64,000 nt of DNA from Ophiura sarsii (GCA_035610835.1 CM069454.1:62602580-62666579), one strand, 5' to 3'. Shown: positions 47,076 through 57,843, numbered from the stretch's first letter. The notes: generated from the letters alone by a model not told the origin. Numbers and translations: made by a program.

Positions 47076-47517
47076 CTTCTTCTTCTCGTGTCCACGGCAC
47101 GCAGGATCAGATGGTCCTTGTGCGTGGTGGTGACAGGATTAGTTCAGCTTGTACAGGCTTGTACAAGCTTTATCCCTGGCCGCGTGTACGAATACGGACG
47201 CTCCTGTCATGACCTAGAACTGATGTACAGACACAGACCGGGATGATCCCCTACTCTTTACGAAGGAGTCTGTGACCTTTTAACGTGCTCGGGGATAGCT
47301 CTTCCGATACACGGGACCAACATTTCTACGTACCTTCCGAAGCACGATGCGCCATGAAACATGCCACCTTCAGTCTGCACGGTCTGAAAGGAGGCATGGG
47401 GGACGAGGCTGTGTTGGTGTATCGTTTTTGAACTCTCACTCATAAACGATCCACCAACAGAACTACGGTGCGCAGCAGTGTACGACGCTCTAACCGACTG
47501 CGCCACCTCGCTCCAAC
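47076..47517 (-). mobile_element. Complete tRNA-derived SINE, private to unit 2
   Basis: Flanked by an exact 12-bp duplication TAGATAGTTGAT (47,064-47,075 and 47,518-47,529). Unit 1 has the single empty site (~23,700). Read on the minus strand, it starts with an A-box-like TGGCGCAGTCGG in a tRNA-like head. A B-box-like GAGTTCAAAAACGA follows, then a ~300-bp body, ending in a GAAGAAG tail. About 442 bp. A fragment of the same family lies at 1,458-1,580. Confidence 0.85.
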
Positions 47518-47836
47518 TAGATAGTTGATAAGGACGGGATAATAAGATAAGATAAGATATTTAAAGTGAAAAATGAAGAAAAAAAACTTGGAGAAGAGAA
47601 GAGATTTAACCATCTAAACACTTGATGATTTATGTATGAGCGGGCGTTACGTTCTTTTTTGTTACACGATGAATGCAAGATTTCACCCGGATAGGTCCAA
47701 ACCAGGGTCCAAACTTTGAATGAACGTAGCAAAGACCTTTGCTGCGAAAAACCGGAAAAACCAAATTTGAAGGTCACTATTACTTCACGTCATCACTCAC
47801 GATCACGTCACATCTTAAAACTAAATAATACTATCT

Positions 47837-47854
47837 CCTGAGACTAGTCTCAGG
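47837..47854. repeat. 18-bp palindrome, unit 3 copy
   Basis: CCTGAGACTAGTCTCAGG, orthologous to 24,017-24,034. Confidence 0.65.
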
Positions 47855-47952
47855 TTTCTCAGCGTCACAAAACTGCACTTTTTGAGGGTCAATGGTTTGA
47901 GTCACTGTTGGTTTGGTTTGGTTTGAATCATACTAATTTTATTTTGAACATA

Positions 47953-48625
47953 CAGGGTGAGTCAACAAAAGTGTACTCAAAGTTAAATAATTATTAACAT
48001 TATTTATTATTAGAATATGAAGGCAACCAATGTATGCGGCAACCAATGTACCGGTGCGGCAATAGATGCATTTATTCACTATCATCAGCAAAAAAAATAA
48101 TGATATTTCATGGCACCGTTTACCAGATATGTCTATTTTGGTAAAGTTTCTGCATTTTGAAACCGAACACAATATTGAATATTTTACTCAATAATGCTTG
48201 ATATTAATGAACAAGTGGACTCATGTATGGTACACTAGCTAACTAATAAAGACAAATCAGTTATTTCAAGCATTAAATGCAAAATAATGACAAAGCAATG
48301 TCATTATAACCCGAATTAAGCAACAACAACAACAAATTTGGCTTTTGTGATAGTCGGACTCAGTTCGGACTAAAATGTGGACCGTTTTCAATAGTGGAAT
48401 TCAATAAATATAAATCTGATAAATGAAAATATCGCAAATCTTGTTCGGTTTATAAAATGATCACTTGAGCATAAAATATGTTTACAACAACCAATTTCAA
48501 CCAACTAAAATTCTTTAGAAAGCTAATGAGATAGCCCGTCTGCCTCGATAAAACAATTGTGATTTTTTTTGCACAGATTTTAAGAAACCAAATCCCAAAG
48601 TTGAGTACACTCTTTTTTGACTGTG
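47953..48625. mobile_element. TIR element, unit 3 uninterrupted copy
   Basis: Left end CAGGGTGAGTCAACAAAAGT after TA, right end near TTTTTTGACTGTG. The intact version of the element that is broken in unit 2 (24,133-26,271). Confidence 0.65.
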
Positions 48626-49684
48626 TGATGACGTATGATACCTGTTGCTCACAGTTTTACGTTCCCCGTGTGTGTGATATGGCCCTAATATATCCATTTG
48701 TTATCAGGCAATTGTAAATATCCTTATCCTATAAAACCACATAAACCTTTATCAGAGCACAGATTGTTGAACCGTGAGTGACTGACTATACATTGGTGAT
48801 CTGCAAGTTGAACAGTCAAACGCCACCACAGAAAGCGTTGTTACTGCAGTAAGAAACGTGTTTTGTGCGCTTGCGTATATGGATTTTGGCAGTACTTATG
48901 TGTATGCCAGCTATATTTGACTTGGCATCAACTCGCAGGCATCGACTAGTGTATTTTTGGGTAAACGCAACGATTTCGAATACATGAGTAGCTGTATTAT
49001 CATGGTATTATGTGGAATTTGATTAATCACTCCGTTTTTAGGGGAACTGAGGCCAAGTGTATTGCCGGTCCAATGAATGCTGCTCTGTGTGTACCAATTT
49101 AGTACGACATTGCCATGTCATGAAATCATTGACGTGGGATTCCGATCATTAGATCTTATCACCAGAAGTAGGCTACACATCGATACATCTACCCATTGCT
49201 ATCTACCATAGCGTCACTAACAACGGTCAAGTCTTGCACACGTATACACGACACGATGATGGCTTTTTGGTGGTAATCTACTACACAGCAACATTTCATT
49301 TCAACATCTGTAATACGGTTGCAAATTTAACTGTGTATTTTACCTATGGGCGGGCGAGACTGACTCAGCTAGGGTCAACCGATTTCGAGCCTTACTCTAG
49401 AGAGATTATTACTCAGACATCACGACGCATGCAAAACTTGTATTTCTCTCCGGATCCTGACTAAATGGACCGAATCGACTTGATAATTTTATAACCCGGA
49501 TCAATTATAAACTCACAACTAACTCACGGGATATATAGTATTTAAACTGATCTATATTACGAAAGTCCAACTCAATGTGTCATAGTGGTGCCAGTTTCTA
49601 CATGAGTGGATTTTACAAGTTATTTATTGAATGACGCGCGCCCCATTTCACAGTACGTTTGACATACTCGTGTAAACCTCAAAA
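48626..49684 (+). promoter_or_regulatory. Conserved upstream region of PTB copy 3
   Basis: Aligned with the upstream regions of copies 1 and 2. No hAT insertion here. No reading frame is supported. Confidence 0.45.
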
Positions 49685-49692
49685 TATAAAAG
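49685..49692 (+). promoter_or_regulatory. TATA box, PTB gene copy 3
   Basis: TATAAAAG, 436 bp before the ATG. The extra distance is due to the SINE between them. Confidence 0.5.
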
Positions 49693-49960
49693 AAGTTACA
49701 CATGTATTCAATCGATCAATTCATGCAGATCAGTTATGGATATTTTTGCATACATTGTATATTACTGTGAATGAAATATAAGTGGGAAGGTGATATAAAC
49801 AACAATCTAGGAAAGTATGTTATCATAGGACGCAGTTTAGCTAAGTTCGACCCGTACAAGCTTCAGCGTGTGACTACTGACTTCTTGCAAAGTGAGGCTT
49901 CTTGGTCATAGGCTGTAACCCTATTTTGGACCGTTTTCAGGTGCTCTCAGGATCAATACA

Positions 49961-50085
49961 CAGTCCCTGTAGCCTAGTGGAGTAACCAATCGCCGCGATA
50001 GCGAGAGGGACCGGGTTCGAGGCTGTGTATTTTTAAGGTCTTTGTTAATTTAATTCTCGCCAGTTTGTCCGAGTCTATATATTAT
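49961..50085 (+). mobile_element. tRNA-derived SINE head in the 5' UTR of copy 3
   Basis: Absent from unit 2 (GATCAATACATTCATTATAA, 28,890 area). Contains an A-box-like TAGCCTAGTGGAGTAACC and a B-box-like CCGGGTTCGAGGC, spaced as in a tRNA, followed by ~50 bp of AT-rich tail. It lies between TATA box and ATG, so it would be in the 5' UTR and adds an internal Pol III-type promoter. Target duplication not clear. Confidence 0.65.
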
Positions 50086-50120
50086 CTATTATAATTATAT
50101 GAACTACATATAGGTCGATA

Positions 50121-51251
50121 ATGGACGTCGACAGCAAAACGAATGGGCTCAAAGATCGTTCCCCGGTCAACAGTCCCAAATCACCGCATCGCTTTCTCAC
50201 AACCATCAGAAATTCACCGTCACTACTGAGAAAGAAAATCAAGTCACATCATCGTGATGAGCAGGACTCGCACGAGAGTCCTCCGGAAACCACCGAGAAG
50301 GAACACAACCGATTTGCCTCAAGACTGCGAACAGGTGGATCCGGAGAGAGCAGTCCTCCACAATGTCGAGTGTTTCACGTTCTTTACCAAGGCAAGATCA
50401 GAGTGGAGACTCTGCAGGTCCATGAAGCCATGGCTGCGGTTAGAAAACTCACTCTAATATCGGGGAAAGATTTTGACACCACTGATCAGATCGGTGGTAA
50501 TATCACACCCGATGCGGATGCGCAATCCCCAATGCGGTTGTCGCCGAAAGTTCCACGAAGTCCGAAATTCTCTCCGAGGCTGATGAAGCGAAATAGACCC
50601 AAGTCTCCGAAGAAGAACAACTTGAAAGTGACTCCAAAGTACATAAGCATTGACGAACCTAAATCATCTGAAGCACAAGTCATACCGATCTCCACGATTG
50701 CTTACTGCGCCACGGACATTAGGCATCCCCGAACCGTTGCATTCATCAACAAGGATAGCCTTGGTGGCCTGATGTGTCACGCGGTACTCTGCGAGACCAA
50801 AGAGAAAGCTTCCTCCATTGTATCTTGTATCGGAAAGATGTTCGAATCTGCATGGGAAGAATGGAAGGAATTGCACCCGGATCCTCATCAACAGGGCCAG
50901 GGGCGAATTAGTCCTTCAAGCTTGGGTCGATCAAGAAGTTTTAATTCAACTTCAACGAATAATAGGACTAATCATTTATCAGTGCCAGGAGAAGCAGGAG
51001 GAGATCCACAAAGCAGAAGACCCTACTCATTCAATGGCCAATCAGGTGAGGCATTTTCATAATACATTCCTAAATTATAGGTATAAAACTTCCTTATTTT
51101 GACATGTAATAAACTCATTTGAATATTTTAGGCAGAAAAATGTAAGGTCCACTTAAGAGATCAAATCCAGGTCCGCACTCTGAGAAAACCTGAGAGTGCC
51201 ATCAAAGCGCTCCTCTGCTTCAACTTCAAGCAGAATATAATTTGTTTTTAA
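50121..51251 (+). CDS. PTB/PID-domain protein, copy 3 (two coding exons, altered tail)
   Basis: Exon 1 is 50,121-51,045 (308 codons plus one base). Proposed exon 2 is 51,136-51,251. In-frame TGA lies 24 nt upstream of ATG. N-terminus MDVDSKTNGLKDRSP; PPETTEKEHNR as in copy 2; PTB core as in the others except IVSCIGK, where copies 1 and 2 have IVSYIGK. Only a single donor (51,046). In the terminal exon a 1-bp deletion relative to copy 1 (GTAAGG against GTGAAGG) shifts the frame. A ~65-bp deletion removes the segment that encodes STSVNDHLYSLRML in copies 1 and 2. The predicted tail becomes EKCKVHLRDQIQV...KALLCFNFKQ. The large exon looks intact, so the gene may still make a PTB protein with a different C-terminus. 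With the TTTAG acceptor it would stop after GRKM. Confidence 0.78.
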
Positions 51252-53009
51252 TGGGCAAGTAAGCCATCATACTTAAATTGTGATAATGTGTTGCCGTCAA
51301 GGTATGTTTAAGTTATTCCGACTAGCGTCTCTGGTCACCTTTCCGGCAACTGACATCCAACAAAGCATCCTAGATGTTCAGCAACCTATCAATGGGCTAT
51401 TCGGCTATTCCATTTGAAATCCATACACCCCTGCTTAAAGGGAGTGTACAAGAAGAGTGACTCCATTTGAAATCTACACTCCCTGTGTGGAACCTGGGAA
51501 CTGACCCTAAAGCATGTAAAGGGGGTATGCAGATTTAATATGGAATAGCCCGACATCAACGTACTGGTTTTGAATGCATTGCCAGTTTCTCGCTCACGCT
51601 CCGATTGGCAGATGTTTCCAACTCGAGGCGATTTTCCTCTTCGGGGGGCGGGGGGGGGGGGGGGGGGGGGGGGGGGGGTGCACAGAACACATCAAGTACT
51701 AAGAGTCTTAAGACTATTTAAAAAAGTTCATTTTATATTAAACCGCTTTTACTTTTATTAAACTCAATTTTAATTACGTGTTCATTAAAGAACCTGAAAA
51801 GGTTCTTTTCTTTGTGTCCATAAATCTGGGCCATAGCTTAGGAAAATGATTGGGCGAAAGGGCAGTAATAGGCTATATATTTCCTGTCTGTCGCCTATTC
51901 TATGAACAATAGTGTGGGATGTATGCGTTTCTAAAACATCCTAAAACAATAATATAAACAAATTGTACTAGGCATTCAAATCCCCAATATTAGGCATGTA
52001 GTTGATAAATCCGGGGAAATTGCCAGGACAACTACTTCTGGCGGAAGGAATAATTGCGTGATCCGTGATCAATGCATGACTCAAGTTAGCCAATTGCAAT
52101 AAAAACAGTTCCATTGAAATGGAATGGGGAGGGGCGGTCCAAAAGAAAGAAGCATGTTTTGTAACCATTTTCTGAAGCATCTGCTTCATACCAAAATACC
52201 AGGGAAATGTATTTTCCATAATTCAAACCAAAAAACAAATCAAAACACAGCAGTCTGAAAACAGTACAGGAAACCAATCAAGTTGATATGTGTGCATGGA
52301 GGAGGGAGAGGGGTGGTGGTACCGTCTGAAGAACAATCTAGGTATATATGGCATTGTACTTGGTCTGAAACGTTGGTCCAGGAATTGCTATTATACTAAT
52401 TAAAAATGGCATTCAGCGATCATGGTTACCCATATTGACATTGGAGATTTCTCCTTAGTCAAACAAGTTAAGCTATATTATGTCTCTCTGTTGGGAGTAT
52501 AATAACATCTCTCTGATTGAATCATAAACTAAACAAATATAGCTTTGACTCCATCACAGACTGTGGGTACTGTTAAAATAAACTACATAGGTAAACATGT
52601 AATTTACACAGACTACAAACATGGCAGCCCCCACTTATGTCTAGAAAGACCTAAATGTGTAAAAGTTTGCAATAACATGCTAATAGGGTGGTTTCGCCCC
52701 CCCCCCCCCAAAAAAAAACCCCTCGCGACGTAATGGCATTAGTGCCGGGCTCGCGTGTCACTTGAGTTTGGCATTGAATGTTATTACTAAAGGGATTCCC
52801 ATATCATTTAAAATTAGTGTTAAGTATAAAAGCGTCAGCTACATGTATACTCAGATAACATTACATCTTAGACCATAGTCTGAGATAATATCACAGATTG
52901 AAAGTAACCAACCACCCCGGCAACTATGTCTGCCTGTCTTCAGAGATGCGCACCAGATCAAGGAGAAATCTCCAACAATGTGATATACGACAATGGCGCG
53001 TGCCGTATA
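51252..53009. other. Unit 3 downstream spacer, no gene
   Basis: Aligned with units 1 and 2. Long G-run at 51,649-51,678. The second G-run of the other units is here reduced to GGAGGGAGAGGGG (~52,300). C-run at 52,699-52,709. No reading frame supported. Confidence 0.45.
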
Positions 53010-53716
53010 TAGTCGAAACGCCGCTTAGCCGAATAACCGTTAAAAGGTCAATTATTACCGAAACGAACTTCGCAATTGTGAACCGCGCACTTTCGGTACT
53101 AAAACCGAGTTAAACTCCCGCGGAATCTGAACTATCATTTCAAGAGTGATCTTGAGGTCAAATGTAAGTCTTTTTTGGAGATTAATGTCTTGAAATATTC
53201 CTAATAATACAATCTGTCTTACTAACTTATTAAAACCAGTCTCAGACATTTACAAGCAGAGGATTTCACATGGGAAGTTTGCAATTTTTTCGATATCGAA
53301 AGTGAAATGTACAAAAGTAGCGTTACATTGATCTGACAAACAGCTGTCTTAAACAGCGAAATTAAAAAAATTGTCACATATTCAGAATGAGGGTTTTAGT
53401 CATTATTATTTCCTAAATCGATTTTACGACGTGACCATTTAAGTAGATAAAAACAGATTGTAAGAGAGAGTAAAATTTGGAACCATTGGCATTTTGTCCA
53501 TTGTCCATTCATATGCGATCGCATTATATTTTGATGTTTGTGCGGATTGCAGGCTTTGTGCATAGGAGGGACATCTTTCGAGGGAAATCTTTTTCAACTT
53601 ATGAGCTAAATAACTGTGATATCCTTTTTATCTAACAGAATTAATAATGTTTTTGCATCATGTGGCTCTAGAAACAGAATTGATGAAGTGTTTAAATCTC
53701 ACGGATATGACTAGTT

Positions 53717-53790
53717 TCCCTTGATAGCTCAGATGGTAAAGGGTTCGCTTGGAGAACGAGAGGTCCGGGGTTCGAAATCGATCCTTCTGC
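53717..53790 (+). other. tRNA-like sequence, left arm
   Basis: TCCCTTGATAGCTCAGATGG, then AAAGGGTTCGCTTGGAGAACG and GGTCCGGGGTTCGAAATC. The A-box and B-box positions and a TTGGAGA loop on a TTCGC/ACGAG stem fit a tRNA. The acceptor and T stems do not pair well, so it is probably tRNA-derived, not functional. Confidence 0.55.
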
Positions 53791-54309
53791 TCTGCACATT
53801 TTCATATGATTTATTTTTTTCTTGTCAAAATCATTTTTTGTGTGTGATTTATTTATGAATGTTTGGTTCATTTCTTTTTCATAAGTTAACAGATCCCCAC
53901 CATTCTACATGTAGTATAAATAATCCCAAAGCAACAAACAAACCTCGGCATAGTGCTCGGGATCAGAGAGACTTTAAAGTTGTATTGTATTTCCTGGTAT
54001 AAGACGCGACGTATTTTTTCATATACACATGCACGGAGTCACGGACGGCCCATGGTGTGACGTTTAATAGAAGATGGTTTTCATGACAATGTTTTGCTGC
54101 ACTTACACCTGATTTTCCTCATTATGCGTATTATATGTGTCTTTTGAAACTAATATTTGAGTGGGTGAAGGGATAACCTGAGCACAATTGCACCCAGACG
54201 GAATATCGGGTAAGAAACATGGTCATCATAAATCATCATAAAACAATCATAAATAAATTAAAAACCCAACTTGATTTTGATGAAAGAAAAAAATAATAAG
54301 TGACATTGT

Positions 54310-54374
54310 GCAGGATCGAACCCCGGACCCCCCGTTCTTCAAGCGAGCGCTTTACCATCTACACTATCAAGGGA
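54310..54374 (-). other. tRNA-like sequence, right arm
   Basis: On the minus strand TCCCTTGATAGTGTAGATGG, then a TTGAAGA loop and GGTCCGGGGTTCGATCC. It is the inverted partner of 53,717-53,790. The anticodon-like triplet differs (GAA against GGA). Stems are imperfect. Confidence 0.55.
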
Positions 54375-54860
54375 AACTATATAGTTATAACCGGGAGATT
54401 CAAACACTTTATTGTCAAGTGCCAAATTTTAAACGTCTTTTAAGAAACACTATTACTATTTCAAACACGAAGGATATCAAACAACTCATTATAATGTGCC
54501 ACTGGATTTTTTACGACGTTGTAAAATAAGGGATTTACGGACGTTTTCATCTAAAATTGGCTACCATTTCTTCCAGTTCATGTCAGTTTTTACGCCGATG
54601 CAGTAGCATGAAATCTCACATTTCGGGACGTCGGTGTCTGAATATATTGATTCGATAAAACAGTATGAAGTAAAATAGATGTATGCTTCATTGTAGGTTA
54701 GTGGGTAAACGATCAGCGGTCTCCTTTTGTATATATTTCGTCCTAAATAAGTGTTAGTTATTTATAAATAGGTAATCAACTAAATTTGATTTTTCGTGTT
54801 TACATTAGGACGCCCTCGTACCTAATAATTTGGGGTCAAATCGAAGTTGCGTTCCGACTG

Positions 54861-56030
54861 TATAGGAAGATTCCGAACATAAAATATATCGATCCTCAAA
54901 TGGCGATATGCATGGTACGCACAAAGCTGTTAATTAAACCAATTGTTCCAATAACCAGATAACAGACTTAGGCCACGACGAACAAAAAACCCATGTACAG
55001 GCAAAAAACGGACCTCTCAGGTATAGGGTCGGTCGGTTAATAGTTTTTGTTTTTTTGTTTTTTCTGCAAACATTTCGGGAAATTTTGGTTAATTTTTGGC
55101 AATTTTCAAATTATTTCAGAAATTTCAAAAAAAGCAAAGAATTTTTCTGAAAATTCGAGAAAAAAATGGGTTGGGTGGGGCCGTAGAACAGGGGTCCTCT
55201 GAGTGATATAAAATAAAGATGAACAGCCTGTACTTTCTTTTATTTGTATCGCCTACAAAAAAAATGTGCTTGGTCCCATCATGCTGCACCAAGTACGTTG
55301 TCAATGTCATGGGTCGGGAGTTGGAACCACCGTTTAACTTCAATCGGACCCAATTATGTGGCAGGAAAATTCTTGCTAAATATATCAAGCACATTGACCA
55401 AATCTCAAGATGAATACAAGTCCTCGCCGAAAAATAGAAATTGAAATAGCATCCCAAATTCTACCATGTATTCCGTATGTTTTTACACATTACATCTGTA
55501 CAATGACAAGATAGCACTACGGTTTGAAAGACCAATAGACCATGTCGTACCGTACAGATATTGAATTCGATTTCTTTTAAAGTCAATATTTGCCTTTATT
55601 GATAATATGGATCGTTTGAAAATGAACTGAAATACGGGGTAGTGACTGATAAAAATAAAATTGTATTGAAATGAATGCATTTGTAGTGTTGTGCATTTTC
55701 TTGAGCAAACTGGTGAATTTTACAATGCAAATTCTCATATTGATGCAATATAATATATGACTCGGTATATCCTCAGGCGTATCCGTCAAACTGTTATTCT
55801 CGATTATAATAGTTGCTTTTTATAGATATTTTATATTCAATTCATAGTTTCCGTTGTATCATGCCCTTTCCATTTATAGTCTTTTTCTCACTTAGATGCA
55901 AATATCTATTTCCTGCCCTCCAAGAAGAGAGTAAACAATTATTGAAATCAAAGCTCATAAAATAAGCGCTCATCTCAAGAACGGTTCGAATGGTTTTTGA
56001 ACCAAAGATGATACGATATACAACTTTTTT
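54861..56030. other. Unit 3 spacer, no gene
   Basis: Aligned with 9,640-11,515 minus the private MITE of unit 1. Repeat family member at 54,990-55,195. Short frames at 55,219-55,457 are not conserved as proteins. Confidence 0.4.
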
Positions 56031-56153
56031 CAAGGGTGTCCCAGCAGAATGATTTATACTTTAGATAAAAATATTAACACTTCAGTTTTACCATAATATA
56101 TATACAAAACAGATTTTTCAGAAACCTTTCCCAAATTTCGAAAATCTCATGAA

Positions 56154-56309
56154 CAGGCATGAGAATGAAAAAACATGAAAAAACTGAAAATGTGCGTGAA
56201 ATCGGGCTAAAAAGGCCAAAAACAGCCTGATATTAAATGAAAGTGCGGAAATTTGGACCATAAAAAAAACCTGAATTCAGTCAATAAAAACTGAAAATTC
56301 TCATGCCTG
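56154..56309. mobile_element. 156-bp TIR element (CAGGCATGAGAAT ends)
   Basis: Ends CAGGCATGAGAAT and ATTCTCATGCCTG. Direct repeat CATGAA on both sides (56,148; 56,310). Empty site ATCTCATGAATTACTG in unit 2. The CAGG start suggests hAT, although only 6 bp of target duplication is visible. Confidence 0.75.
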
Positions 56310-57128
56310 CATGAATTACTGAACCAATAATAGGCATGTTTGTACTTATTTTAATGCATTTTACATGATTATTCCAAATATGGTGATGAAATTCAATAAA
56401 TTTGAAATGTTTGAAATATTTGTGAAATATTGGAACTGTTGTCGCGTGGAAAGTGTTAAATATAAAACAATCTTGGTCTAATACCTGAAATATGCTGGTA
56501 GACATGTCCCTTTTTTGTTGGGTACGGCATGACTTTGCTTACAATTTACATGAAAACATGTATTTCCATGTCAGTGCATTTCAAATGATTACGCTCACAC
56601 CACTCTTAAAGGACTACAGCCTAAGAAATGAATGTATATTATTATTAAGTCAGTCAAGCTGAGCAATTTATGTATGTCATACAAATATACTTCACAAATA
56701 TTACCAACAGTAGGTTGCTGTTAGTGAAAATTAAAATCAGAATACAGCAAAATACATGATGCATATAACATATACCACCAGTCGTACACAATTTCGCTAA
56801 ATGTTTCAGCGTCAAAATTATTTAATTTCATCACCATATTTGGAATCACCTTGAGCAATGCATTAGCATAAGTACAAACATGCCTAGTATTGGTTCAGTG
56901 ATTCTTGAGATGGACTTTTTGAAAGTTGGGAATGGTTTTTTTAAAAATCAAAACAGAATACAACAAATTATCCGATGTGTAACATTTCAAATGAGCCTTT
57001 TTGCCGAGCTTGGTCAGTGTTTTTAAAACTTCCCAAAAGAAATAATTTCGGTCAAACTTGGCATCTACATTCTACAAAATTCATAAGAAAGCTAACCATA
57101 TGCAATCTGTGAGCATTTATGGTATTCA

Positions 57129-57136
57129 TACATGTA
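57129..57136. repeat. TA-CATG-TA micro-insertion
   Basis: Reads TATTCATACATGTAGTAAATA. Unit 2 reads TATTCATAGTAAATA (TA at 34,000), and unit 1 likewise lacks it. Confidence 0.85.
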
Positions 57137-57332
57137 GTAAATAAACGCAATTTTCTGGGTATAAATTATTCTGAGACACCCTGTATTTTATTTTCCATCT
57201 CCAGTTTTTGTACCACTGCATGATGGATTTTTTGTCGACCTATTACTGCCTATGTCTAGCCAGTTTATTTTCAGCATCGTGGTGAAATACGGTGTAATTT
57301 TGATTTGCCCCCTTTCTGGGATGGGAGTGACC

Positions 57333-57843
57333 CAGTAGCGTAGCCAGTGTGGGGGGGGGGGGGCAGGGGGCAGACTGCCCCCCCCCCCCCGGACACCTAA
57401 AATGGGGACGGAGAAGCGGGAAAATGGGGACGAGAAGAAGGGGAGAAAAGAGAGAAAGAAGGGGGAAGGAAAGGGAGAAAGAGAAGAGAAAGGGGGAGAA
57501 AGAGAAGGGAAATGGGAAGGAGAGAGAGAAGGGAAAGGGGAAGGAGAGAGAGAAGGGAAAGGGGAAGGAGAGGGGAAAGAGAAGAGAAATGGGGACTAGA
57601 AATTGTTCATGTAGTACATTTACTGTACGATTTTTTTGGACTGTGCGATTTTTTTTTTGGACTGTGCGAAATTTTTTGACCCCCCCCCCCCCCCCCCCCA
57701 CACACACACTTACGTGAAATTCACGATGTAAGTTACTAGAATTTTTTTGGGGGGCAACCTTTTACGAAAATGCTTAAAAATAGGGACGATATTGATGTTT
57801 CCCCCCCCCCCCCCCCGGAATGACAATGCTGGCTACGCGCATG
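57333..57843. mobile_element. hAT-type element with 8-bp duplication GAGTGACC
   Basis: Ends CAGTAGCGTAGCCAG and inverse CTGGCTACGCGCATG. GAGTGACC at 57,325-57,332 and 57,844-57,851. The corresponding place in unit 2 (~34,320) has no insertion. Interior of poly-C/poly-G runs and a ~200-bp purine tract (57,400-57,600). Length 511 bp. The Lys/Glu/Gly-rich frames over it are composition artefacts. Confidence 0.9.

Larger units (their letters stand above)
23831..47650 (+). repeat. Tandem unit 2
   Basis: The full unit between homologous boundary words at 23,844 and 47,668. It shares with unit 3 the insertions at 24,133, 36,002 and 37,240. Its private insertions include 24,498, 25,245, 26,901, 40,206, 43,260, 43,696 and 45,619, and it has a private ~820-bp deletion at 38,240. 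Confidence 0.8.
53010..54860. mobile_element. 1.85-kb foldback with two inverted tRNA-like segments
   Basis: Private to unit 3. The terminal words TAGTCGAAACGC and inverse of CAGTCGGAACGC are flanked by TATA (or GTATA) at 53,006 and 54,861; unit 1 has the empty site GCCGTATAGGAGG. Long imperfect inverted arms are visible (AGTGTTTAAATCTC / AGTGTTTGAATCTC, TCAAAATCA, ATTTATTTATGA). Each arm has a tRNA-like segment, in opposite orientation. No transposase frame is recognised. Superfamily unknown. Confidence 0.75.
56031..57183. mobile_element. Foldback element B, unit 3 copy
   Basis: Ends CAAGGGTGTCCCAGCAGAAT and GAGACACCCTG. CTGCAG-family arms inside, the left one split by a 156-bp hAT-like insertion. 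Confidence 0.7.

Noticed and set aside
53717..53790. Functional tRNA gene
   Set aside because: A- and B-box words are present, but acceptor and T-stem pairing is poor and the sequence lies in an arm of a mobile foldback. It is annotated only as tRNA-like.
57349..57717. Lys/Glu/Arg-rich proteins over purine tracts (also 23,399-23,913 and 26,839-27,234)
   Set aside because: A/G-only DNA gives K, E, R and G in every frame. No start context, no domain, and they lie inside hAT elements or low-complexity tracts.
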